Below are positions 56,935-64,000 of a stretch of DNA of 64,000 nucleotides, piece after piece (within the stretch, counting starts at the first letter, position 1; the number at the start of each line of letters is the position of its first letter). A model generated the notes under the pieces. The model did not search any database, was not told the DNA's origin, and saw nothing but the letters and a program-made list of their open reading frames with translations. The translations under genes and the position numbers were made by a program. The stretch lies in NCBI GenBank assembly GCA_017644185.1, contig JAEPMA010000002.1, forward strand, positions 186,001-250,000, in the 5' to 3' direction. Source of the DNA: Rhodospirillales bacterium (GTDB taxonomy: Bacteria > Pseudomonadota > Alphaproteobacteria > Rhodospirillales > Casp-alpha2).

Positions 56935-59205
56935 TTACCGTTCCAACTCGGAAATCATGGTGTTGGCGAGCCTGAGCCGGTTGGCGAACTGACGCGCGAG
57001 ATTGTGCATCAATACGAGCGCCACGTCGGGCATATCGCGCTGCAGATCGGCGAAACTGTCGGCATTGATCGAAAAGCATGCCGACGGTTCGACCGCGATC
57101 ACGCTGGCCGAGCGCGCCCCCCCGTCCAGGAGCCCCATTTCAGCGAACAGACTGCCCTCGATAAGCGCGCTGACGCGGCGGCGGCGGACGGATCCCGGAA
57201 TGTCGAGCAGCACATCCATCCGCCCGTTGACCAGGAAATACGCCCGGTCCCCGGTCTGTCCCTGGGCAAACACCAGATCGTTCACCTGGAAACGGTGGCG
57301 TTCGACATAGCTCCCGAGCGCGATAATTTTGTCGCGCGGCAATCCCTTGAAGATGTCGCTCGACGCGATGACGCCCCGGCGTTCGCGGGTCCTGCTGTGG
57401 CCAAGACGCGACAAAAGAATTTCCTCGCACGCGGCCAGCGCGGTGTCGGTATCATCGAATATCCACTCCGCCCCGATGCGCGTGATCACGTCGTTCGCTT
57501 CGAGATTGAGCCAGATCCAGCGGAGTTGCGCCCTGGTCGCCAGCACAGTTGTCTTGCCGTTCTCGCCATGGCGGCGGCGCGCGGACGGATCGACGCGGCG
57601 CTCGCGTTCGACGCAACTGATCAACAGCCGCCCACCGGCTTCGACGCAGCTGAGCGCGATACTCCTGAGAAGCGCGCACCCGGTGCTGTCGATGGACGTC
57701 AGGTTACGGAAATCGAGCACGATGAACTCTGCACCGTGCGCCAGTTGATTGCGGACTTGCGATTGCAGCCGGGCGCAGGCGCCGAAGAACAGCGCGCCCT
57801 GCACTTCGATGATGGCGATGCGATGGCCCTCGCGTTCCAGCACCCGCATTTCCGCCTGCGGACGCAGCACCTTCGAATGGATGTTCGCCGCCGTGAAGGC
57901 GCGGCGCACCGGATCCCGGCCCATCCCCAAGACGAAAAGGAGCACCGCGAGCACGAGACCGACGCCGACCGCCGCGATCAGGTTGATCGCCAAGCCCGTG
58001 GCGACGACGGTCAGGGTGACGACGACGTCGCCGATCAGGACCCGGGGATAGGGTAAGGAGCGCGTGACGATGCCGCGGATCTTCACCAGGGTCGATTGAT
58101 CGACCGCCTGGATCGCGGTCGCCGCCAGCATCCCCGCCGTCGCCCACAATGGAAGGGCGGCGACGAGCGGCGCCAGAAGGACCAGGAACAGGATGAACAC
58201 CAACCCGGTACCGAGGTTGGCGGCCCGGGTCTTCGCACCGGCCTGTATGATCGCCACCGAGCGGCTCAGCGATCCGGAACACGGCAGGAACCCGACCAGC
58301 CCCATGATCCCGTTCGCAACGCCGTGCGAGCGCAGGTCCTTGTTAACGTCGCTTTCGACCCCCGTCTTTTCGTCGATCGCGGCGCCGGTGAGGATCGTGC
58401 TGAAGGCCGACAACAGCCCCATCGAAATGCCGGTCAGCAAGGGGATGTCGACTTCCTGCAACCAGACTGAAAGGGGAAGTGGCGCGTCGAACAGGGGCGG
58501 TGTCGTGACCAGGGCCATGATATCGATCTTGCCGATCTCGGGCCCAGGTGCGGCGCCGCCGTAGATCACACCCAGATGATACACCGCCGAGCCGACCACC
58601 AGACCAAGCAGCGCCGCCGGCACGAAACGCACGCGCCCGTTGAAGACGAAATTGCAGAGCAGCGACAACCCGCTGATGACGATCGCCCACAAGCTGGCTT
58701 CGGCCAACGCACCGTGCACGACGATATCGTAAAGGGACGTCCCCGTCAGGCCGAGGGCGGATGGGAGCGAGCTCAACAGAACCAATAACGCCGACGCCGT
58801 CACGAACCCCGCCAGGACCGGCACCGGCAGGTATGAAACGACGTGGCCGAGCCGGAACACCCCGGCGATCAATTGTAAAAGTCCGGCGACGATCACACCG
58901 GCGAACGCCAGTTGGATGGCCTGTTCCGGATCATAACCCCGGGCCATCGCCGTGCTTAATCCAGTGGCCAGCACCAGCGCGGTCGACGCGCTCGGCCCGG
59001 AAACCAGAAACGGATTGGATGTGAATGCGCCGCTCAGAATACCGAATAAAATCGAAGACCCGACACTCGTCAGGATGCCGAATGCCGCCCACGCCGGCCC
59101 CAGCGGCGCGACGGCGATCAAGCCATAGGCCACCGCCTGCGGCAACGCCGCCAACGTTCCGACGAGCGCGGCGCCGAAATCGTGTTTCGAGAACAAGGTC
59201 TTCAA
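56935..59205 (-). CDS. SulP-type transporter fused to STAS and cyclic-nucleotide-binding domains
   Basis: The 756 residues form three parts. A SulP membrane domain (about residues 1-430) has FLVSGPSASTALVLATGLST and LVGFLPCSGSLSRSVAIIQA. A STAS domain (about 450-590) has IAIIEVQGALFFGACARLQS and FIVLDFRNLTSIDSTGCALL. A C-terminal cNMP-binding domain (about 620-750) has VNDLVFAQGQTGDRAYFLVN and EGSLFAEMGLLDGGARSASV, resembling the phosphate-binding cassette, where RSAS matches the usual RxA Arg. TTG 59205 is the likely start. It probably transports an anion under cAMP or cGMP control. Confidence 0.87.
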   Translation of the reverse strand: MKTLFSKHDFGAALVGTLAALPQAVAYGLIAVAPLGPAWAAFGILTSVGSSILFGILSGAFTSNPFLVSGPSASTALVLATGLSTAMARGYDPEQAIQLAFAGVIVAGLLQLIAGVFRLGHVVSYLPVPVLAGFVTASALLVLLSSLPSALGLTGTSLYDIVVHGALAEASLWAIVISGLSLLCNFVFNGRVRFVPAALLGLVVGSAVYHLGVIYGGAAPGPEIGKIDIMALVTTPPLFDAPLPLSVWLQEVDIPLLTGISMGLLSAFSTILTGAAIDEKTGVESDVNKDLRSHGVANGIMGLVGFLPCSGSLSRSVAIIQAGAKTRAANLGTGLVFILFLVLLAPLVAALPLWATAGMLAATAIQAVDQSTLVKIRGIVTRSLPYPRVLIGDVVVTLTVVATGLAINLIAAVGVGLVLAVLLFVLGMGRDPVRRAFTAANIHSKVLRPQAEMRVLEREGHRIAIIEVQGALFFGACARLQSQVRNQLAHGAEFIVLDFRNLTSIDSTGCALLRSIALSCVEAGGRLLISCVERERRVDPSARRRHGENGKTTVLATRAQLRWIWLNLEANDVITRIGAEWIFDDTDTALAACEEILLSRLGHSRTRERRGVIASSDIFKGLPRDKIIALGSYVERHRFQVNDLVFAQGQTGDRAYFLVNGRMDVLLDIPGSVRRRRVSALIEGSLFAEMGLLDGGARSASVIAVEPSACFSINADSFADLQRDMPDVALVLMHNLARQFANRLRLANTMISELER

Positions 59206-59303
59206 GACGCTTCTTTTCTTCTCGTTACCCCCTGAGAGCCCGTCCTGTGTAGCGCACTTTTTGCAGATGTGTCAGCAGCGGAAAACCGAGGGGTGGCGAT
59301 CAT

Positions 59304-60050
59304 TTAGCCGGCCAGGCTGCCGATAGCTTTTTCGAGGAGCGCTTCCGTCACGGCGACACCGTCGGTCGTAGTCTCTAGAAGCGAAGTCGAGAGATTGATC
59401 GCCGCGAGATCGTCACCATGCGCGGCCAACATCAACTCCCACGCCGCCCCGCCGCCGTTGGCAAGATCATCGACGACGCGTGGGCTCGCCATCCCGACAC
59501 AATTGTTCAACGGAAAGCCGACGACATTGTTCAATGCCGTCAGAAGCTTCGGGCCCACCAATTGCGGCGGCACGTCCGCTCCCGCTTTCAACAAAATCCG
59601 TGCCGCCTGCTCATGATAGAAATCGAGCGTCACACGGCCTTCCGGCGTGAACACCAGAAACGCGTTATGAACGTTGTTATATAATTTAAGTCTGCCCGAC
59701 TTGTCCGGCTGTACCCAGTGCTCGCGCCCGAAGGTGAAGCCCGCCTCCGCCTCGACGGAGAGATTATCGGGCCTGAACACATAAACATCCGCATCCAGCC
59801 AGATCACCCTTTCCCACCCGTCGTCGAGAAGCGCCCCGATCCATACGAGGCGCGCGATATCGGCGGCCATTTGTTTTCTAAATCCCGCCGCATCCGTCAC
59901 CGCTGTTGGGATCAGATCGAACAGCTCGTCGTGTTTGAATGCGTATTCAAACCCCTGCGCCCGCGCCCAGGCGCGTACGCTTTCAACCGCACGTGCGACG
60001 ATGCCGGGCGCGTTCGGCGCGTGGGATTGTATGACGATACTTGAGGTCAT
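59304..60050 (-). CDS. Putative glycosyltransferase-like protein with DxD motif
   Basis: The 248-residue soluble protein begins SSIVIQSHAPNAPGIVARAV. It has the motif ERVIWLDADVYVFRPDNLSV, typical of the DxD metal site of GT-A glycosyltransferases, and FGREHWVQPDKSGRLKLYNN. No signal peptide. It follows the SDR gene by 30 bases. Call based on the DxD context only; donor and acceptor unknown. Confidence 0.6.
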   Translation of the reverse strand: MTSSIVIQSHAPNAPGIVARAVESVRAWARAQGFEYAFKHDELFDLIPTAVTDAAGFRKQMAADIARLVWIGALLDDGWERVIWLDADVYVFRPDNLSVEAEAGFTFGREHWVQPDKSGRLKLYNNVHNAFLVFTPEGRVTLDFYHEQAARILLKAGADVPPQLVGPKLLTALNNVVGFPLNNCVGMASPRVVDDLANGGGAAWELMLAAHGDDLAAINLSTSLLETTTDGVAVTEALLEKAIGSLAG

Positions 60051-60080
60051 GCGCGAGTGTCCCCTCGCGCCGGGGTTGGG

Positions 60081-60881
60081 TCAATCGCCCGCCATGTCCA
60101 GGTCCATGGGCGGCATACACAGCGGCCCTTTAAGCCAATCCTTGTGATGCGCGCTATGATTGATGTTCCACTGATCGCGGGCATAGCTGGTGTCGGAGTT
60201 TTCCAGCAACAGCCATCTATAGAACGCGCCGACAGTCTCGGGCGCGATCATCTCGCCCGCCGCCAGCTGGCGCGCGTAATCGGCGCCGTCCGGAAAGACG
60301 TCCTGGGATTTAATGTGGTGCTTGACGATGTCGGTGTAGACCGGGCTCGGGATCGCGGTGGTCATCAAGATACCGAGGTCCCCGAGTTCGAGCTTCAGGC
60401 AGCGGTACAGCATCCGACCGCCCGCTTTGGAGACGCAATAAGCGGCGCCGCCCCGGCGCGGCTTGCTCGCGGAATTGGAGCCGACGAACAGCACCCGTCC
60501 CCCGCCCGAAAGCTGATCGGACAGCGACAGCGTTACGCACATGAGCGAATCGAGATTGATCCGCATGACCTCGTTCCAGGAGTCACGAAAACCGGGATCA
60601 CCGATCAGGCAAGCCGGTGAAATCGCCGCCCCATGCACGAGAAAATCGACGCTGGGCCCCGCAGCTTCGACGATTGCCGCGCGGCCATCTTCGGTCGAGA
60701 CATCGGCACTGACGCAGGTGATCGGGCCACCGTGAGAAAGATCGCGGGTTTCTTCGAGGGCGTGAAGCCGCCGCCCCACCGCAATCACGTGCACGCCGTT
60801 CGCCGCCAGTTCGAGCGCGGTCGCTCGGCCGATGCCGGACCCCGCCCCCGTGATGACTGCCGTGCGTGCGATCGTTCCCAT
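60081..60881 (-). CDS. Short-chain dehydrogenase/reductase
   Basis: The 266-residue SDR has the NAD(P) motif VITGAGSGIGRATALELAAN, VDFLVHGAAISPA in place of NNAG, the catalytic Ser in VLFVGSNSASKPRRGG and YxxxK in AAYCVSKAGGRMLYRCLKLE. HD-protein and SDR genes are 4 bases apart. Substrate unknown. Confidence 0.88.
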   Translation of the reverse strand: MGTIARTAVITGAGSGIGRATALELAANGVHVIAVGRRLHALEETRDLSHGGPITCVSADVSTEDGRAAIVEAAGPSVDFLVHGAAISPACLIGDPGFRDSWNEVMRINLDSLMCVTLSLSDQLSGGGRVLFVGSNSASKPRRGGAAYCVSKAGGRMLYRCLKLELGDLGILMTTAIPSPVYTDIVKHHIKSQDVFPDGADYARQLAAGEMIAPETVGAFYRWLLLENSDTSYARDQWNINHSAHHKDWLKGPLCMPPMDLDMAGD

Positions 60882-60885
60882 ATTC

Positions 60886-61464
60886 CTATTTTTGCATATG
60901 TCGCGACATCATGTCACGCCAGTGCTCCAGCGGCCGGGTGGGTTTGCCGGGAATTTTCGCCATATCGTCCCAGCGCCTGATTTGCACCGCGTCCTCGGAA
61001 AACGGCGTGGCGCGGAATTTTTCGAGTTCCTCGTCGCTCATCAGCCCGCCCTGCATCCTGAGGGTGGTTTCGGACCCGCCCGAGATCTTGTCGCGGTATT
61101 TCGGCTCGACCGTGCAGAGATAGCGCTTCGCCGCGACGTGCATGCGGATACCGGCAAGGATGCGGTCGGAGAAATAATCCGAGAGAAGCTCCGCCCCGGC
61201 GGCGTCATGGCCTTTCGAGCCGTCCTTGGTCTTGCCCATGTGATCGGGGACCAGCGTGTCGGAAATCTCGTCCTGGCGGACGGCGACACGGCCGATGTCG
61301 TGAAGAAGCGCGGCCAGGATCATTTCCTCGTCGCCGCTCATCTCGTCGGCGATATCGGCGATCTGCAAGGCGTGCTCCAGCTCGGTGATCGGTTCGGTGC
61401 CGTACTGCACCTGGCCCGACGTTTCGAGCGCTTCGAAAATCGTATCAACGGTCACTTCGGTCAT
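60886..61464 (-). CDS. PhnZ-like HD-domain (diiron oxygenase) protein
   Basis: The 192-residue HD protein has ITELEHALQIADIADEMSGD, MILAALLHDIGRV, GHDAAGAELLSDYFSDRILA, HVAAKRYLCTVEPKYRDKIS and RMQGGLMSDEELEKF. From memory this order closely follows PhnZ, the mixed-valent diiron oxygenase that cleaves 2-amino-1-hydroxyethylphosphonate, and the related TmpB. HVAAKRYL is typical of that group, not of phosphohydrolase HD proteins. A partner hydroxylase is not adjacent; a PhyH-type one lies 25 kb away. AGAGGACTAAAATA precedes the ATG. Confidence 0.75.
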   Translation of the reverse strand: MTEVTVDTIFEALETSGQVQYGTEPITELEHALQIADIADEMSGDEEMILAALLHDIGRVAVRQDEISDTLVPDHMGKTKDGSKGHDAAGAELLSDYFSDRILAGIRMHVAAKRYLCTVEPKYRDKISGGSETTLRMQGGLMSDEELEKFRATPFSEDAVQIRRWDDMAKIPGKPTRPLEHWRDMMSRHMQK

Positions 61465-61468
61465 TATT

Positions 61469-62137
61469 TTAGTCCTCTAAAATCATGGGGACGCGGAGAT
61501 AGGCCCCGAACTCACCCGGGAAATCGACGCTGATCCGCGCGTGTACCTTGCCCTGCCGATCGAAGAACGTGGTCCGGGGTAGCGTCGGCAACATGGTCTC
61601 GTGCCAGACGTTGGGGTGGATGTAGAGCCCCATCGAGCCGTCGAACCAGTAGGCGGTGAAGTCTTCCGGTTTGATCTCGTCACCCGACGGGGGCGCCAGG
61701 GGTGCGACGAAGGGCGCTTTATCCTGGGGGAAGAACAGCTGCCCCCCATCCGGGTGGTAGTTCGCGTGGAACAACAAAGCCGCCGTCCGGCCCGCGTTAT
61801 CGTCGGGGATCGTCTTGGCGACTTCCGGATCGAAGGCTTCGGGATAGCGGGCGTCGGCGGCCATGGTGTACTGATCGTTGACGGCGTTGTTACGGGCGCT
61901 GAGCACGTTGTTTTCCCACCAGAACTCGAACAATCCCTCCGTCGTGCCGCCCTCGTCGCCGGTATTCTCGTCGAGCGGGCGCCAGCCGGGCTGCGGCCAT
62001 TTGACGATCTCGACCTCGATCTCGTCGGGGTGAGAGATCATCACCCCCAGACCTTCGAGGTTTTCCGGCGTGGCGCGGACAATCGGGATGTCGATGGCGC
62101 CGATGGCGTCGGTTTTTGGGGCGGGTGCATTGGACAT
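61469..62137 (-). CDS. Ureidoglycolate lyase (AllA)-like cupin
   Basis: The 222-residue protein has a cupin core related to AllA: YHPDGGQLFFPQDKAPFVAP, IKPEDFTAYWFDGSMGLYIH, HPNVWHETMLPTL and FFDRQGKVHARISVDFPGEF. AllA cleaves ureidoglycolate, but this one is longer and differs in several positions, so it may use another alpha-keto or hydroxy acid. ATG 62137 follows AAAAAGGATTGCCCAG. It is first in the operon with the HD and SDR genes. Confidence 0.72.
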   Translation of the reverse strand: MSNAPAPKTDAIGAIDIPIVRATPENLEGLGVMISHPDEIEVEIVKWPQPGWRPLDENTGDEGGTTEGLFEFWWENNVLSARNNAVNDQYTMAADARYPEAFDPEVAKTIPDDNAGRTAALLFHANYHPDGGQLFFPQDKAPFVAPLAPPSGDEIKPEDFTAYWFDGSMGLYIHPNVWHETMLPTLPRTTFFDRQGKVHARISVDFPGEFGAYLRVPMILED

Positions 62138-62221
62138 CTGGGCAATCCTTTTTCCACCGGCGTCACGGCCGGTTGCGATTTCAGGCATTGTCGCGCACGC
62201 GGTTTTTTCAGTCTAATTAAT

Positions 62222-62233
62222 ATTTCTAGAAAT
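62222..62233. promoter_or_regulatory. Palindrome between LysR gene and AllA-like operon
   Basis: ATTTCTAGAAAT is a perfect 12-base palindrome in an AT-rich stretch of the 148-base divergent gap, suitable as a LysR-type (T-N11-A) binding site. Confidence 0.45.
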
Positions 62234-62285
62234 TTTTTATAATAAAACTTATAACTTGGGTTGAGCCGTCACCTGGGAGCGCCCT

Positions 62286-63182
62286 TTGAAATACATCCAG
62301 CTCCGTGCGTTTCATGCCGTCGCCCGCGAACTCAGCGTCAGCCGCGCCGCCGATGCCCTCAACGTGACCCAACCGGCGGTGACGCTCCACCTGCAGGCAC
62401 TCGAAGAACAGTACGGCCTGACACTGTTCAATCGGGGGAAGAGCGGCGTCACCCTGACTCGCGATGGCGAAGAGCTTTATAAACTGACCCAAAGGATGTT
62501 CGCCGACGAGGCCGAGATCGCATCCTATCTGGGTGGCATGGCGGCGCTGGCGCGCGGGCATATCTCGCTCGCCGCCGACGGGCCGCACGTGGCGCTGGAC
62601 CTGGTGTCGGAATACCGGGCGCGTTACCCGGGGGTCGAGGTATCGATGACGCTGGGGAACGCGGAAGAAACCCTCGACGACGTCATGAACCAGCGGGTCG
62701 ATGCCGGCCTGCTCGCCAACCCGCCCGACAACGACCGGCTGGTGCGCGTGCCCGTGCTGCGCCAGAGCATGGTCGCCGTCGTGCATCGCGATCACCCGTG
62801 GACGAAAAAAGACGCGATCCAGCTTGCCGACCTCGCCGATCAACCGGTGATCCTGCGCGAGACGGGCTCGATGACCCGGCACACCCTTCAGGCTGCGTTG
62901 GATGATAAAAATATCCGTATCCGACCGGTGATGGAACTCGGCAGCCGCGAGGCCGCCCGCGAGGCGGCGGCGCATGGGCTCGGGATCGCCTTCATGCAGG
63001 AGCGCGAAACCGTCGGCGACGACCGGGTGAGGGGTGTCATGATCCGCGACCTTCGCGAAACCAATCTGGACACCCTGGTCTGCCTGAAGCGCGATACGCG
63101 GCGGCGCACGATTCAGGCGCTGATCGAGGTCGCGCGCGACTTATCCACCGTGAAGAAGGCGTCGTCCCGCGCACGCCCCTAA
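62286..63182 (+). CDS. LysR-type transcriptional regulator
   Basis: The 298-residue protein has an N-terminal winged helix (KYIQLRAFHAVARELSVSRA then ADALNVTQPAVTLHLQALEE) and a periplasmic-binding-like effector domain (LGIAFMQERETVGDDRVRG near the end). It resembles the CysB/phosphonate-associated LysR group by general pattern only. TTG 62286 follows GGGAGCGCCCT. Divergent from the AllA-like operon, so it probably controls it. Its stop overlaps that of the next, converging gene. Confidence 0.9.
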   Translation: MKYIQLRAFHAVARELSVSRAADALNVTQPAVTLHLQALEEQYGLTLFNRGKSGVTLTRDGEELYKLTQRMFADEAEIASYLGGMAALARGHISLAADGPHVALDLVSEYRARYPGVEVSMTLGNAEETLDDVMNQRVDAGLLANPPDNDRLVRVPVLRQSMVAVVHRDHPWTKKDAIQLADLADQPVILRETGSMTRHTLQAALDDKNIRIRPVMELGSREAAREAAAHGLGIAFMQERETVGDDRVRGVMIRDLRETNLDTLVCLKRDTRRRTIQALIEVARDLSTVKKASSRARP

Positions 63183-64000
63183 ATTTCGTGCGGGGCGACA
63201 CGCCGTCGTTCGGATGCCGAACGATAGACCGCCTCGACGATCCGAAGGTTGGCCAGATAATCCCGGGCCGTGTTGGTTGGGGTTTCGCCGCGCTCGAGGC
63301 ATTCGACAACGTGGCGCGTCAGGCGATAGACGCAATCGCCCGCGTAACCGTTATCGACCCAATCGTAATCGACCGCGATCTCATCGTTCGATCCGAACGG
63401 GCGGCGATAGAGATGCGCGTCCCCGTCCAATCTCAAGACCCCCGCCGCGCCTTCCATCAGCATCTCCCCCATGGTGAGGCGTCTATTTTTGGCCGCGTGA
63501 TCGGACAAGCGATTGCCGTCGATCACCGCCCGCTTGCCATTTTCGAATGTCAGAATGATGATCCCGGCGTCCTCGCCCTTGATCACGGGGTTGAGCTTCC
63601 GCAGATCCGCCGACACGTCCGTCACCTCGCCGAACAGATACCTGAACACGTCGATCAGATGCACAAGTGTTTCGTGCACCAGTAATCTGGGCATCTCCTG
63701 GAAATAGGGCTGACGGTCGAGATACGCGTCCGGCCCCTGCCCGTCGCCCGGCCGCAGTCTGAATGTCCCCTGATAGACATCGCCGATGGCGCCGTCTTCG
63801 ATCATCTCCCGGATCTTTTCGAACCAGGGCTGGAAGCGGAAGTTCTCGTGCACGATGACGGGGACATTCTTTTCCCCGGCCAGTGCGACGGCTTTCCGGG
63901 CGCCCTCGAGCCCCCCACAGAACGGTTTCTGGCAGATCGACGGGATTCGCCGCTCGACACATGCCGAGACGAAATTCAGATGCGTCGGGGGCGGCGTGAC
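63179..64000 (-). CDS. Gfo/Idh/MocA-family oxidoreductase, C-terminal part (cut by window end)
   Basis: The frame runs on past 63853 to the window end with no stop, and the residues read THLNFVSACVERRIPSICQK then PFCGGLEGARKAVALAGEK, the end of the NAD-binding domain (the usual EKP reads QKP). The C-terminal domain follows, with HENFRFQPWFEKIREMIEDG, VHLIDVFRYLFGEVTDVSAD and YDWVDNGYAGDCVYRLT. The N-terminal part lies beyond position 64000. Substrate unknown, usually a sugar or inositol derivative. Confidence 0.88.
   Translation of the reverse strand, partial: VTPPPTHLNFVSACVERRIPSICQKPFCGGLEGARKAVALAGEKNVPVIVHENFRFQPWFEKIREMIEDGAIGDVYQGTFRLRPGDGQGPDAYLDRQPYFQEMPRLLVHETLVHLIDVFRYLFGEVTDVSADLRKLNPVIKGEDAGIIILTFENGKRAVIDGNRLSDHAAKNRRLTMGEMLMEGAAGVLRLDGDAHLYRRPFGSNDEIAVDYDWVDNGYAGDCVYRLTRHVVECLERGETPTNTARDYLANLRIVEAVYRSASERRRVAPHEI

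Overview
The window looks like a chromosomal segment of a motile alphaproteobacterium, most likely Rhodospirillales-like. The evidence is a flagellar operon with FlbD-type, FlhF and FlhG regulators, the alphaproteobacterial cell-cycle proteins CtrA and ChpT, clustered GANTC (CcrM-type) sites before ctrA, high GC content, and three families of short palindromic intergenic repeats. I see no rRNA, tRNA, transposase, integrase or CRISPR array.

Region 1 (1-12.1 kb) is flagellar: the end of fliG, then fliH, fliN, motA, a sigma-54 activator (flbD-like), flhA, flhF, flhG, a FliK-like gene and a QueF-like gene on +, facing fliJ and fliI on -. Several junctions are ATGA overlaps. Region 2 (12.3-21.2 kb) holds an SGNH hydrolase with a membrane N-terminus, a flavoprotein/HAD pair, a periplasmic metallo-hydrolase, an OmpA-like protein, ctrA, and a chpT/receiver pair.

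Region 3 (21.3-33.3 kb) is a formate dehydrogenase locus on -: cytochrome b, lipoprotein, Fe-S subunit, catalytic subunit (Cys form), small Tat-signal protein, TorD-like chaperone, DUF3306, a MobA-DUF3305 fusion and FdhD. It is divergent from a tungstate ABC transporter (tupB, tupC, tupA). Related functions recur at 38.3-43 kb: a one-component regulator with a helix-turn-helix and a periplasmic-binding-like domain, a multi-cluster ferredoxin-like protein and moaA. Together these suggest a tungsten- or molybdenum-dependent formate oxidation system with dedicated metal uptake, cofactor synthesis and control.

Region 4 (33.4-64 kb) is a mosaic of short metabolic and membrane operons: a flavin monooxygenase, a phytanoyl-CoA dioxygenase-like protein, a FAH-fold hydratase, a methyltransferase, a 1332-residue receptor adenylate cyclase with three solute-binding domains, enoyl-CoA hydratase, pyrD, NAD kinase, a SulP-STAS-cNMP-binding fusion, and a small operon with AllA-like, PhnZ-like and SDR proteins divergent from a LysR regulator and followed by a Gfo/Idh/MocA oxidoreductase cut by the window end. 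Repeat families A and B are dense here and absent from the first 33 kb, where only family C occurs.

The most notable items are a QueF-like protein that has lost its catalytic loop and sits in the flagellar operon; the MobA-DUF3305 fusion; three TGCAT boxes spaced exactly 10 bp apart between fdhD and tupB, with a shared element at the regulator/ferredoxin promoter; five GANTC sites in 147 bp before ctrA; and the triple-sensor adenylate cyclase.
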